This document shows positions 34,994 through 43,955 of a stretch of 64,000 nucleotides of DNA, one piece after another (position 1 is the first letter of the stretch; each line of letters begins with the position of its first letter). Source of the stretch: Chelativorans sp. J32. GTDB lineage: Bacteria; Pseudomonadota; Alphaproteobacteria; Rhizobiales; Rhizobiaceae. Below the pieces are notes generated by a model that ran no database searches, was not told where the DNA came from, and was given only the letters and a program-made list of their open reading frames with translations. A program made the translations under genes and the position numbers. The DNA lies in assembly GCF_000518985.1 (NCBI RefSeq), contig NZ_JAEQ01000011.1:62001-126000 (forward strand), in the 5' to 3' direction.

Positions 34994-35620
34994 ATGAGTT
35001 CGCCACGGCTGGAAGCCGGCCCCGTGCCCTTCTTTCTGGGAGGCCGGCTCTGCCTCGATTTCGTCAACACGGTGAACAGCCGGTCGAGACCCGCCACCAG
35101 GAACTATCTGCCCGGCTTTGACGAGGTGATTGGCTGGGGTCGGCAGACCGGACTATTCGGCCCTGGCGCAATCGACCGGCTGGAAGAGCGCGCACGGGCT
35201 TTTCCCTCGCAGGCGGCGGAGGCGCACGGCGCGATAATCGCCTTTCGCGAGGCGCTTTACCGGATTTTCCGCAGCGTCATCGACGAGACTCCCGCACCCG
35301 AGGCCGATATGCGCCGCCTCAGTGATTGGCTGCGCGAGGCGCGCAATCAGCAAGTCCTTTCCGGGACTGGCCGCCTTTTCTCTTGGGCATGGGACGAGAG
35401 CCGGCTGGATTTCCGTTCGCCCGCTTGCGCCGTTGCGGTTTCGGCAGAGCATCTGCTCACCCACGAGGACCTCAAGCGGGTTAAGGAATGCCCCGGTCCC
35501 GAAGGCTGCGGCTGGCTCTTCTACGACGAGACCAAGAACGTATCGCGGCGCTGGTGCAGCATGGAGCATTGCGGCGGAGCGGCAAAGGCGCGCCGCTATG
35601 CCGAGCGGCATCGCCATTGA
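34994..35620 (+). CDS. ABATE/CGNR zinc-finger transcription regulator-like protein
   Basis: 208 residues. The N-terminal ABATE domain contains 'FFLGGRLCLDFVNTVNSR' and 'LPGFDEVIGWGRQTGLF'. The C-terminal zinc-finger segment has Cys in 'ECPGPEGCGWLFYDETKNVS' and 'RRWCSMEHCGGAAKARRYAE'. Members are predicted stress-induced regulators. The family's defining Cys-Gly-Asn-Arg is Cys-Gly-Gly-Ala here, while the metal-binding cysteines remain. It lies 11 bp before the next membrane protein gene, so the two form a pair. The regulated genes are not known. Confidence 0.85.
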   Translation: MSSPRLEAGPVPFFLGGRLCLDFVNTVNSRSRPATRNYLPGFDEVIGWGRQTGLFGPGAIDRLEERARAFPSQAAEAHGAIIAFREALYRIFRSVIDETPAPEADMRRLSDWLREARNQQVLSGTGRLFSWAWDESRLDFRSPACAVAVSAEHLLTHEDLKRVKECPGPEGCGWLFYDETKNVSRRWCSMEHCGGAAKARRYAERHRH

Positions 35621-35631
35621 GGGAGGAGGAG

Positions 35632-36150
35632 ATGCGCTGGAAATGGTCGGAGAAGCAAGTCCTCGTCACCGCCCTAGCGCTCTGCGCGGTGCTTTTCGTG
35701 GCCGGGTGGTTCACCCGCGAGGACCTGTCGGAGCAGCCCTATCTCGAAATCCTGGGTGGCGGCTTCATGTTCAATTACCGCAACACTGATGTTTATTACG
35801 GCTTCACCGCTCAGGTGAAGCGGCCGCTGGCGAGCGGGTCGATTATCGAGGCGAGCTTCGAGGATCCGCGGGGCGGCCCTCCGCATGTTGTGTCGGAGCG
35901 CGTGAGCACCATGACGGACCGCTACGCCCTGCGCTCTCCCTCGATTCGCGGTGTGGAGGCCGGCAAGCCGTATCACGTGGCGATCAAGGTCTATGACCGG
36001 GAGCGCAAGCAGGTAATCTGGCAGACCGAGAGAAGCTATCGAAGCCAGATCAGCGACAAGATCGTGCCGGCAAAGCCATTGACCATCGGTCCGGGATATC
36101 ACCGGAATCCCGAAGCCGTGAAGTCGCAGTCCTCACTGCCGAGGCAGTGA
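35632..36150 (+). CDS. Membrane-anchored protein of unknown function
   Basis: 172 residues from the ATG at 35632 behind a strong GGAGGAGGA. One N-terminal hydrophobic helix (about 9-27) serves as an anchor or signal. The rest is predicted periplasmic and beta-rich: 'YLEILGGGFMFNYRNTDVYY', 'VKRPLASGSIIEASFEDPRG', 'GKPYHVAIKVYDRERKQVIW'. The alternating strands and the repeated mention of a basic loop suggest a single Ig-like or fibronectin-like sandwich. I do not recognise the family by name. It is coupled to the CGNR-type gene upstream and precedes a sugar transporter operon by 194 bp. Confidence 0.72.
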   Translation: MRWKWSEKQVLVTALALCAVLFVAGWFTREDLSEQPYLEILGGGFMFNYRNTDVYYGFTAQVKRPLASGSIIEASFEDPRGGPPHVVSERVSTMTDRYALRSPSIRGVEAGKPYHVAIKVYDRERKQVIWQTERSYRSQISDKIVPAKPLTIGPGYHRNPEAVKSQSSLPRQ

Positions 36151-36344
36151 TATATCTGATGGCGCTCTGAATAAATTCCTGTTGCATATCGCCCGCGCAA
36201 GTGGATCATATGCCTGCAAGCAGGTTGACCGGGGTCTCCGCCTCGGTCGGGAGGAGACCGGCAGATGCATTCGGACGGGAGGCGGATGGCTTCATCCGCC
36301 GTGCAGCCGTTTCCGCGCCCATGCCCGCACCCAAGGGAGGCAGC

Positions 36345-37919
36345 ATGAGCGCGCATTCTTCCGCACTGGGTGCGTCGGTATCCGACACCCCGCGCGTGCC
36401 CGTCGTCACGATGAGCGGTATCGAAAAGCATTTTCCGGGCGTCCACGCGCTGAAGCAGGTGCATTTCGAACTTCTGCCGGGCGAGGTGCACGCCCTCATG
36501 GGCGAGAACGGCGCGGGCAAATCCACGCTGATGAAGATCCTCGCCGGTATCTACCACAAGGACGACGGCACGATCCTGATCGATGGCGAGCCGAAGGAGA
36601 TCGTGAGCCCACGCGCCGCGCAGGATCTGGGCATCAGCATCATTCACCAGGAACTGAGCCTGATGAATGATCTGATCACCGCACAGAATATCTTCATCGG
36701 CCGCGAGCCGCGCCTGCGCTTCGGCAGAATCGACGAGGCGCAGTTGACCCGGCAAGCGGCCGAGATCTTTGCTTCCATGAACCTCTCGCTCGATCCGCGC
36801 GCGCTGGTGGGAAACCTCACCATCGCCAAGCAGCAGATGGTGGAAATCGCCAAGGCGCTGTCGTTCAATGCGCGCGTACTCATCATGGACGAGCCGACCG
36901 CGGCGCTGAACAAGGCCGAGATCGAGGAACTCTTCGTCATCATCCGCCGGCTGAAGGCGGATGGCGTCGGCATTGTCTATATCTCGCACAAGATGGACGA
37001 GCTGAAGGAGATCGCCGACCGCGTGACGGTGATGCGCGACGGTCAATATGTAGGGACCGTCTCGGCTGCCGACACGCCGACGAGCCGCATCATTGCCATG
37101 ATGGTGGGCCGCGCACTCACGGACACGACGGTGGAGATCCCCGATCTGAGCGGTGCAGAAATCGCCCTGGACGTGCGTGGCCTGAGCCGCGGGCGGGAGA
37201 TCCGCAATGTGAGCTTCAAGGTCAGGAAGGGTGAGATTCTGGGCTTTGCCGGGCTCATGGGCGCGGGCCGAACCGAGGTGGCGCGGGCCATCTTCGGAGC
37301 CGACCCGCGCGATGCCGGCGAGATCCGCGTCAACGGAAAGCTTTGCGATATCCGAACGCCTACGGACGCAGTGCGCGCGGGCATCGGTTATCTGTCGGAG
37401 GACAGGAAGCGCTTTGGCCTTTGTCTCGGCATGGATGTGCGCGCCAATATTGCCATGGCCAGCATGAAGCGTTTCACGCGGGGCGTCGGTGCCATCGACG
37501 AAGGCGATATGCGGAAAGTGGCCGAGCGCTACATCGCGCAGCTTTCGATCCGCACCCCTTCCGACCGCCAGGAGGTGCGGTTCCTCTCGGGCGGCAACCA
37601 GCAGAAGGTGGTCATCGCCAAATGGCTGCTGCGCGATTGCGACGTGCTGATTTTCGATGAACCGACCCGCGGCATCGATGTCGGCGCCAAGAGCGAAATC
37701 TACAAGCTTCTGGCAAGCCTCGCTGCCCAGGGGCGCGCCATCATCGTCATATCGTCCGAGCTGCCGGAGATACTTCGCCTCAGCCATCGCATCGCCGTGA
37801 TGTGCGAGGGGCGGCTGACCGGCATCCTGCCCGGCGGGCCGGGAACGAGCCAGGAGGAGATCATGCATTTGGCAACCCTGCGCGAGAGCGCCATGATACC
37901 GACGGAAGCCGCCCCATGA
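36345..37919 (+). CDS. Sugar ABC transporter ATP-binding protein (RbsA-like)
   Basis: 524 residues from the ATG at 36345 (GGGAGG upstream); in-frame starts back to 36201 exist but give an unusual N-terminus. Tandem ABC domains: the first with Walker A '[19 protein letters not shown]', signature '[17 protein letters not shown]' (altered) and Walker B '[11 protein letters not shown]'; the second with degenerate Walker A '[19 protein letters not shown]' and intact signature '[17 protein letters not shown]' and '[16 protein letters not shown]'. This is the carbohydrate uptake transporter-2 family. The stop overlaps the permease ATG. Sugar unknown. Confidence 0.93.
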   Translation: MSAHSSALGASVSDTPRVPVVTMSGIEKHFPGVHALKQVHFELLPGEVHALMGENGAGKSTLMKILAGIYHKDDGTILIDGEPKEIVSPRAAQDLGISIIHQELSLMNDLITAQNIFIGREPRLRFGRIDEAQLTRQAAEIFASMNLSLDPRALVGNLTIAKQQMVEIAKALSFNARVLIMDEPTAALNKAEIEELFVIIRRLKADGVGIVYISHKMDELKEIADRVTVMRDGQYVGTVSAADTPTSRIIAMMVGRALTDTTVEIPDLSGAEIALDVRGLSRGREIRNVSFKVRKGEILGFAGLMGAGRTEVARAIFGADPRDAGEIRVNGKLCDIRTPTDAVRAGIGYLSEDRKRFGLCLGMDVRANIAMASMKRFTRGVGAIDEGDMRKVAERYIAQLSIRTPSDRQEVRFLSGGNQQKVVIAKWLLRDCDVLIFDEPTRGIDVGAKSEIYKLLASLAAQGRAIIVISSELPEILRLSHRIAVMCEGRLTGILPGGPGTSQEEIMHLATLRESAMIPTEAAP

Positions 37920-38923
37920 GCACTGTCGAAGCAGCACCGCGCCCGCGTCTTGCCGCCCGCCTCTTCGCTTCCGGCGCGCATCAGCGACTGCTTGCCTTCG
38001 CGAGCCTCATCATCCTCCTGGTGGGGTTTTCGCTCGCCTCTCCGAATTTCATGCAGATGTCGAACATCATTGCCATCCTGCAGGCGACTTCGGTGAATGG
38101 CGTGCTGGCGGTTGCGGCGACGCTTGTCATCATCACCGGCGGCATCGATCTGTCCGTCGGCACGCTGATGACCTTCTGCGCAGTCATCGCCGGCGTCGTG
38201 CTCACCTATTGGGGCATGCCCATGCCGCTCGGCATCCTCGCGGCGGTCGCGGCGGGCGCCCTCTGCGGGCTCACCTCCGGCACCTTCATCGCCAAGATGA
38301 AGATCCCGCCCTTCATTGCCACGCTCGGCATGATGCTGATGCTGAAAGGGTTGTCGCTGGTGATTTCGGGCACGCGGCCCATTTACTTCAACGACACGCC
38401 GGGTTTCACCGAGATCGCCAGCGGTTCGGTCATAGGCGCCGTCATTCCGGCGCTGCCCGTCCCGAACGGCGTGCTCATCCTTTTCCTGGTGGCAATCGGC
38501 GCGAGCTATATCCTCGGCCGCACGGTGCTCGGCCGCTACACCTTCGCGCTCGGGTCGAATGAGGAGGCGGTGCGCCTTTCCGGCGTCAATGTCGACGCGT
38601 GGAAGATGGCCGTCTACGCGCTTGCGGGCGGCATATGCGGCATTGCGGGCCTGTTGATCGCTTCTCGGCTCAATTCCGCCCAGCCGGCGCTCGGTCTCGG
38701 CTACGAGCTGGAGGCGATCGCCGCGGTCGTGATCGGCGGGACGTCGCTTGCCGGCGGCCGCGGCACGATCCTTGGCACGCTGATCGGCGCGCTCATCATG
38801 TCGGTGCTCACAAATGGACTGCGCATCCTTTCCGTCACCCAGGAATGGCAGACGGTGGTCACCGGCGCGATCATCATCCTGGCCGTCTATATCGACATGA
38901 TGCGGAGACGAAGAACCGTTTGA
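37916..38923 (+). CDS. Sugar ABC transporter permease (RbsC-like)
   Basis: 335 residues from the ATG at 37916 (ATGA overlap). About nine to ten hydrophobic segments. Family landmarks are '[20 protein letters not shown]', '[19 protein letters not shown]', '[20 protein letters not shown]' and '[20 protein letters not shown]', the CUT2 permease signature next to '[20 protein letters not shown]'. Homodimer in the inner membrane with the RbsA-like ATPase. The binding protein follows 63 bp later. Confidence 0.93.
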   Translation: MSTVEAAPRPRLAARLFASGAHQRLLAFASLIILLVGFSLASPNFMQMSNIIAILQATSVNGVLAVAATLVIITGGIDLSVGTLMTFCAVIAGVVLTYWGMPMPLGILAAVAAGALCGLTSGTFIAKMKIPPFIATLGMMLMLKGLSLVISGTRPIYFNDTPGFTEIASGSVIGAVIPALPVPNGVLILFLVAIGASYILGRTVLGRYTFALGSNEEAVRLSGVNVDAWKMAVYALAGGICGIAGLLIASRLNSAQPALGLGYELEAIAAVVIGGTSLAGGRGTILGTLIGALIMSVLTNGLRILSVTQEWQTVVTGAIIILAVYIDMMRRRRTV

Positions 38924-38986
38924 ATCAACGAGAAGGGCTCCAGGCCCCGAGGCTTCCAATCCGAAGAAGAACCAAGTGGAGGAGAC

Positions 38987-39934
38987 ATGTTCACGAGACG
39001 ATTGTTCCTAGGCGCCATCAGCGCCGCGGCCCTGCTGGCGAGCGGATTTTCCGCCAGCTCGCAGGACAAGATGTATATCGCCCTCATCTCGAAGGGGTTC
39101 CAGCACCAGTTCTGGCAGGCCGTGAAGGCCGGGGCCGACAAGGCCGCCGCCGAACTCGGTGTGGAGGTCACCTTCGAGGGCCCGGATAATGAAACCATGG
39201 TCGACCGGCAGATCGACATGCTCTCGGCCGCACTTGCCAAGAAGCCGGCGGCGATCGGCTTTGCGGCCCTCGACAGCCAGGCGGCTATTCCGCTCTTGAA
39301 GCAGGCGGACGAGGCGGGCATCCCGATCATCGCCTTCGACTCGGGCGTCGACAGCGATATCCCGACGGCCACTGCGGCCACGGACAATCTTGCCGCGGCA
39401 GCACTCGCCGCCGACAAGATGGCGGAACTGATCGGTGGCAGTGGCAAGGTGGCGATCGTCGCCCACGACCAGACCAGCCGAACCGGCATCGATCGTGTCG
39501 AAGGCTTCCAGAAGCAGGTTGAGGAGAAATACCCCGATATCGAGATCGTCACCGTGCAGTATGGCGGCGGAGATCACCTGAAATCGACGGAGATCACCAA
39601 GTCGATCCTGCAGGCCAATCCGGACCTGAAGGGAATCTTCGGCGCAAATGAAGGCTCCGCGATCGGCGTCGTCAACGGCGTGCGTGAAATGAACCGGACG
39701 GACGTGGTGGTCATCGGCTACGATTCAGGCGCTCAGCAGAAGCAGGCGATCAAAGACGGGCTTATGGCCGGCGCCATCACCCAGAACCCGGTGGGAATCG
39801 GCTACGAGACGGTAAAGGCTGCCGTAGCAGCCGCTAAGGGCGAGCCGGTCCAGAAGGAGATCGATACGGGCTTCTACTATTACGACAAGAACAATATAGA
39901 CGACCCGGAGATCGCCGCCGTTCTCTACGATTGA
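38987..39934 (+). CDS. Sugar ABC transporter substrate-binding protein (RbsB-like)
   Basis: 315 residues, periplasmic. The signal peptide begins 'MFTRRLFLGAISAAALLASG' and is cleaved near the Ser-rich 'SASSQ'. The type I periplasmic fold shows 'YIALISKGFQHQFWQAVKAG', 'RQIDMLSAALAKKPAAIGFA', 'IPIIAFDSGVDSD', 'KGIFGANEGSAIGVVNGVRE' and 'DVVVIGYDSGAQQKQAI'. Strong GGAGGAGA ribosome binding site. Placing the binding protein last in the operon, followed by a terminator, is less usual than first. No sugar kinase, isomerase or regulator lies beside it, so the substrate is unknown. Confidence 0.92.
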   Translation: MFTRRLFLGAISAAALLASGFSASSQDKMYIALISKGFQHQFWQAVKAGADKAAAELGVEVTFEGPDNETMVDRQIDMLSAALAKKPAAIGFAALDSQAAIPLLKQADEAGIPIIAFDSGVDSDIPTATAATDNLAAAALAADKMAELIGGSGKVAIVAHDQTSRTGIDRVEGFQKQVEEKYPDIEIVTVQYGGGDHLKSTEITKSILQANPDLKGIFGANEGSAIGVVNGVREMNRTDVVVIGYDSGAQQKQAIKDGLMAGAITQNPVGIGYETVKAAVAAAKGEPVQKEIDTGFYYYDKNNIDDPEIAAVLYD

Positions 39935-39941
39935 TACGCGT

Positions 39942-39973
39942 GGCGTCGGGGAGCTTCTTTCCCGACGCCCTTT
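39942..39973 (+). terminator. Terminator-like hairpin after the sugar transporter operon
   Basis: GGCGTCGGG (39942-39950) and CCCGACGCC (39961-39969) form a 9-bp stem with a 10-base loop, followed by CTTTC. It starts 8 bp after the stop codon. Confidence 0.7.
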
Positions 39974-40063
39974 CAGCTGACGTCATTTGGACGATGGCCA
40001 GCCATGACATCCTGATTGTCGTGGCTGCTCGGCAAATTAGGGCTTCGTTCTGACTGTCTGGCG

Positions 40064-40273
40064 CTAGCGGCCCAACGCCTGTTTCGCGAGCGTGGTCAGT
40101 TCCTCTTCGTCGGTAATCCCGGCGAGGTAATAGCCGAGTATGCGGGAGGCGCGTGTCTCGCGCTCGTGCTCGCTTTCCCCCGGCACGCCAGTCTTATCGA
40201 AGACGCGCCCGAGGAGCTCGACCTCCGCCGGGTTGAAGATGCCTGCTTCTTTTGCTTTGCGACGATAAGGCAT
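40064..40273 (-). CDS. Small conserved hypothetical protein
   Basis: 69 residues, soluble, highly charged and helical. It begins 'MPYRRKAKEAGIFNPAEVEL' and continues with 'LGRVFDKTGVPGESEHERET' and 'RASRILGYYLAGITDEEELT'. I believe this short protein recurs in Rhizobiales but know no function. Its frame is free of rare-codon features and an ATG is present. It marks the last typical high-G+C gene before the A+T-richer segment to its right. Confidence 0.65.
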   Translation of the reverse strand: MPYRRKAKEAGIFNPAEVELLGRVFDKTGVPGESEHERETRASRILGYYLAGITDEEELTTLAKQALGR

Positions 40274-40281
40274 ATGCCACG

Positions 40282-40389
40282 CTAGCGGATTAATTCTTTG
40301 AAGGTCAACATTTTTTGAAAACCGATGATTTCGTCGCGCAGCTCCTGCGGCATCTGAATAATCGTCGCCGCGTGCAGGTAATGAAGCGG
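40282..40389 (-). pseudogene. Possible C-terminal remnant of an unidentified gene
   Basis: In the 277-bp gap 40274-40550 the minus strand has 35 open codons between a TAA (40392-40390) and a TAG (40284-40282), with no start codon at the front. The translation looks protein-like ('HAATIIQMPQELRDEIIGFQ', then 'KMLTFKELIR'). It may be the tail of a gene lost when the neighbouring segment arrived. Chance cannot be excluded. The rest of the gap is A+T-rich with no further feature seen. Confidence 0.25.
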
Positions 40390-40550
40390 TTATTCGCGGA
40401 GAACTTTCGATTGCGGTAATCGATTTCGCAAACGATTTTTGGCTGCGTTGGAAAAGGCTGATGCATTTAGGGGCTGACCAACGGCGGATGCCAAGATCTA
40501 TAGAGCGGCGTCGAAACGCTGCTATTTCCGCTTTATTTGAGAGATTTTAA

Positions 40551-41489
40551 ATGGCCTCGGATCTTATCGCGGCGATTCTGCCAGTTATTGTCACATTGTT
40601 GTTGGGGTATTTTGCTGGCTGGCATCACGACTTCGACATCAAGCGAGCGGCTGTGCTCATCCAGATGGTGATGTCGTATGCTCTTCCGATCACCCTTTTC
40701 AGCGGACTGCTGGCAATGCCCCGTCAACAGATTGCCGCGCAATGGAGCCTGGCGTTAACGATTGCCGTGGCCATGGTGGCAGCCTACGGCATCGTCCTCT
40801 TTCTCTCTCGGATCATATTCAAACGGGACATCATGACTGCGTCCCTACAGTCGCTGATGGTGTCAACTCCTTCCACCTTCGTTGGCGTACCGGTGCTGGG
40901 TCACCTTTTCGGAAATGAGCACACCATTCTGATTGCGGTCGTAGGTATGGTGTTCAGTTTGATACTTCTCCCCACGACCATGATCTTGCTCGCTGCCGGC
41001 AGGGCGAAAACGTCACCCGCTTCGGAAAACGGTTCGGAACTGAGTGGCGAGATCATCCACGCGCTCCGCCAACCGCTGGTTTGGGCGCCCCTGTTGGCCG
41101 TTGTGTTCGTACTCACTGGCTTGCAGCTTCCCTTACCGCTTCGGCAATCCTTCCTGCTGCTTGGCAACACGACGGGCGGAGTGGCACTGTTTGGGTGCGG
41201 GATTTACCTTTATTCCATCCGCATCACAGTCGGTACCGAGGCTGCACTGCTGGTTGCAGGGCGTAACATAATCGTTCCGGCAGCGAGTCTGGTGGCGATG
41301 CTTCTTCTGAGCTTTGAGGCAAATCCCGTGCGTGAGATTGTCGTTACCCTCGCGCTACCGGTTGTTGTGGTGGGCCTTGCGCTAGCCGTTCGATATGGCG
41401 TGGCTGAGCAGCAGATGGCATCAATATTATTTTTCAGCACTGTCCTTTCATTTCTGACCATCGCTGCCTTTTTTTGGGTGTCTCCATAA
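40551..41489 (+). CDS. AEC-family transporter (MdcF-like)
   Basis: 312 residues with about ten hydrophobic segments. The auxin-efflux-carrier fold shows 'AAILPVIVTLLLGYFAGWHH', 'YALPITLFSGLLAMPRQQIA', 'QSLMVSTPSTFVGVPVLGHL' and 'IHALRQPLVWAPLLAVVFVL'; the crossover-type segment 'LLGNTTGGVALFGCGIYLYS' is typical of AEC proteins, including the malonate carrier MdcF. Secondary transport of a small carboxylate is likely. Base composition is visibly more A+T-rich than the neighbours. The CoA-transferase gene follows on the same strand after 185 bp of A+T-rich DNA containing a TATAAT near 41615. Confidence 0.86.
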   Translation: MASDLIAAILPVIVTLLLGYFAGWHHDFDIKRAAVLIQMVMSYALPITLFSGLLAMPRQQIAAQWSLALTIAVAMVAAYGIVLFLSRIIFKRDIMTASLQSLMVSTPSTFVGVPVLGHLFGNEHTILIAVVGMVFSLILLPTTMILLAAGRAKTSPASENGSELSGEIIHALRQPLVWAPLLAVVFVLTGLQLPLPLRQSFLLLGNTTGGVALFGCGIYLYSIRITVGTEAALLVAGRNIIVPAASLVAMLLLSFEANPVREIVVTLALPVVVVGLALAVRYGVAEQQMASILFFSTVLSFLTIAAFFWVSP

Positions 41490-41674
41490 ATTCAATATTG
41501 TTGCCAATTTTGTTGGCCGGTCTCAAAACAAAGATTGTATGCGAAGTCCTCTATCAATTTATCGACTGGGGAAGTTTGGTTTTAATACCCGAGAGGCATC
41601 GTAATCGGCGGCAAGGCTGATGTATAATCAGGTCAGCGCCTGCTGTATTATTGTTTATTTTAGGACGTATTTTA

Positions 41675-42853
41675 ATGAGTATGGCGCCGCAAGTTACCGA
41701 TGGCCTTCTTAAAGGCATAACAATTCTCGACCTTTCGCGTGTCCTGGCGGGACCGTTTGCGACGATGATCCTTGCCAATCTTGGCGCCCGGGTCATCAAA
41801 GTGGAAATCCCGGGCACCGGCGATGATTCTCGTGCATTCGGGCCGTTCAGCAACGGCAAGTCACTCTATTATTCCGCCATCAACTGCAACAAGGAGAGCA
41901 TAGCGCTCAACCTGAAGAACGCCGGTGACCTTGCCATCTTTCACAAGCTCGCGGCAAAGGCGGATGTCTTGGTTGAAAACTACCGTCCGGGAACCATGGA
42001 AAAGCTCGGCCTCGGATGGGATGTGCTTCACGCGCGCTATCCCCGCCTCGTCTATGGCGCGGCATCGGGCTTTGGCGATAGCGGGCCATTCTCGCAGAGA
42101 GCCGCCTACGACATCGTCGTCCAGGGAATGGGCGGCATCATGAGCTTGACGGGATATCCGGATTCCCCGCCGGCACGGGTGGGTGTTTCGATCGGCGATA
42201 TGGCAGCAGGTCTCTATCTTGCCATCGGCATTAACGCGGCGCTCTATCGGCGTACGATCACGGGCAAGGGCTGCAAGATCGATATAGCCATGCTTGATTG
42301 CCAGGTCGCGATCCTGGAGGACGCAATCACCAGCTACGCCAAGACAGGTGTTATCCCGGGACGCCTTGGGACCCGACATCCCACCGTTGCTCCCTTTCAA
42401 GCCTATAAGGCGAAGGACGGTCACTTCATTATCGCCGCTGGCAACGACCATCTTTTCGGCTTGTTGACGGAGGTGTTGGGGCGTCCGGATCTAGCAACGG
42501 ACCCGCGCTTCAAGACCAACGATCTGCGCCACGATAATGTCGATGCGCTTCAGACCGAGATCGAGAAGGCGCTTGCGAGCAGGACGGTGTCCGACTGGAT
42601 CGACGCCTTGGATGCCAAGGGTGTGCCTTGCTCAAGGATCAACGACATACCGCATGTGATGGCGGATCCGCAGGTGGCGGCGCGCCATATGGTGGTGTCC
42701 GTGAATGACCCAGTCGCAGGGCAGATCAAAGTCGCCGGAAACCCGATCAAAATCGTGGGCATGGCAGAGCCGACAACGTTCCGGCCCGCGCCGGGCCTCG
42801 ATGCCGACAGGAGCTCCATTCTCGCTGAGATCGCAGGAGAATCCGATGAGTAG
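41675..42853 (+). CDS. CaiB/BaiF family CoA-transferase
   Basis: 392 residues from the ATG at 41675 (TAGGA upstream). Class III CoA-transferases move CoA between carboxylic acids. Family marks are 'ILDLSRVLAGPFATMILANL', 'VIKVEIPGTGDDSRAFGPF', 'YYSAINCNKESIALNLKN' and 'LVENYRPGTMEKLGLGWDVL'; the catalytic Asp is Asp175 in 'GVSIGDMAAGLYLAIG'. 'FKTNDLRHDNVDALQTEIEK' and 'GVPCSRINDIPHVMADPQV' complete the C-terminal lobe. It overlaps the decarboxylase gene by 8 bp, so its CoA product is probably the decarboxylase substrate (methylmalonyl-CoA). That substrate is inference. Confidence 0.92.
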   Translation: MSMAPQVTDGLLKGITILDLSRVLAGPFATMILANLGARVIKVEIPGTGDDSRAFGPFSNGKSLYYSAINCNKESIALNLKNAGDLAIFHKLAAKADVLVENYRPGTMEKLGLGWDVLHARYPRLVYGAASGFGDSGPFSQRAAYDIVVQGMGGIMSLTGYPDSPPARVGVSIGDMAAGLYLAIGINAALYRRTITGKGCKIDIAMLDCQVAILEDAITSYAKTGVIPGRLGTRHPTVAPFQAYKAKDGHFIIAAGNDHLFGLLTEVLGRPDLATDPRFKTNDLRHDNVDALQTEIEKALASRTVSDWIDALDAKGVPCSRINDIPHVMADPQVAARHMVVSVNDPVAGQIKVAGNPIKIVGMAEPTTFRPAPGLDADRSSILAEIAGESDE

Positions 42854-43643
42854 CGCTACTGTGTCCCAGGAACTCGTCCATTCGGAGCTTCGGGGCGAAG
42901 TGGGTATCCTCACCCTGGACAATTATGCCAAGCGCAACGCTCTCAGCCGGGAGCTGCTCAGGGGCTTGGTCGATGGTCTGCAGGGATTTTCAGGAAAGGT
43001 GAGGGCCGTGATCTTGCGGGCTGAGCAGGACGTCAAGGTTTGGTCCGCCGGGCACGATGTCACTGAGCTGGCGCACGATAAATCCGACCCGCTCGCTTAT
43101 GGAGATCCGCTTGAGGTCGCGCTCCGGGCCATCCGGAACTTTCCGGCACCCGTCATCGCCATGGTGCAAGGGTCCGTGTGGGGCGGAGCCTTCGATCTCG
43201 TGATGTCCTGCGACATCGTGATCGCCGACGAGACGGCGAGCTTTGCGATCACCCCGGCCAATCTGGGCCTGCCCTACAACACCGCCGGTCTACTTCATTT
43301 CATAGGACGGCTGCCGCTCAATCTGATCAAGGAAATGTTCTTCACGGCCGCTCCCATAAAGGCGCAGGACTCGGCCCGGTGGGGAATCGTGAATCATCTT
43401 GTCTCCTCAACCGACATAGACAATTTCACGTTCGCCATGGCTCAGGAAATCTGCACCAAGGCACCTTTGGCTATAGCGGTCGTCAAGGAGCAACTGACGG
43501 TTCTCAGCGATTATGAGCCGATCGCCGCGCAAATCTTCGAACACATCGAGGATCTGCGCCGGAAGGTTTATGACAGCGAGGATTTCCAGGAAGGACTCAG
43601 TGCCTTCCTCCAGAAGCGCCGTCCTTCCTTCCAGGGAAAATAA
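42846..43643 (+). CDS. scpB: Methylmalonyl-CoA decarboxylase (ScpB/YgfG-like crotonase)
   Basis: 265 residues, crotonase fold. It matches the YgfG pattern closely: 'KVWSAGHDVTEL' (His70, equal to YgfG His66), 'DPLAYGDPLE', 'GSVWGGAFDLVMSCDIVIA' (oxyanion hole), 'ITPANLGLPYN' (Tyr144, equal to YgfG Tyr140) and the C-terminal 'VYDSEDFQEGLSAFLQKR'. YgfG turns methylmalonyl-CoA into propionyl-CoA plus CO2. No methylmalonyl-CoA mutase is beside it, unlike the E. coli sbm operon, so the substrate must come from the CoA-transferase. It starts inside that gene. Confidence 0.87.
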   Translation: MSSATVSQELVHSELRGEVGILTLDNYAKRNALSRELLRGLVDGLQGFSGKVRAVILRAEQDVKVWSAGHDVTELAHDKSDPLAYGDPLEVALRAIRNFPAPVIAMVQGSVWGGAFDLVMSCDIVIADETASFAITPANLGLPYNTAGLLHFIGRLPLNLIKEMFFTAAPIKAQDSARWGIVNHLVSSTDIDNFTFAMAQEICTKAPLAIAVVKEQLTVLSDYEPIAAQIFEHIEDLRRKVYDSEDFQEGLSAFLQKRRPSFQGK

Positions 43644-43736
43644 CGTTTCTCGGGGGGGACGGGCAGACACTCAGCGCTTGCTGGCCCGGCACATGACTGA
43701 GCCTGCCGGTTAGCGATCAGAATTGCGGTGAGAAAT

Positions 43737-43812
<76 letters not shown>

Positions 43813-43955
43813 ACACTTGGCCCGTTCAGGCCACCGCCGTCTCCGGCGGAAGAGGTCTCTTCGGTTTAGGATCACCGAAGTTGCTGGCGGCTTCTAAACC
43901 CGACCGCCGCCGGAATCAAGCCCGCATATGACGCGGGCTTGATCATTTTTTCCGC

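Noticed and set aside
36099-37937. 612-codon minus-strand frame opposite the sugar ATPase
   Set aside because: The plus strand has all ABC motifs in the same span; the antisense translation is Arg/His/Asp-rich with no family features.
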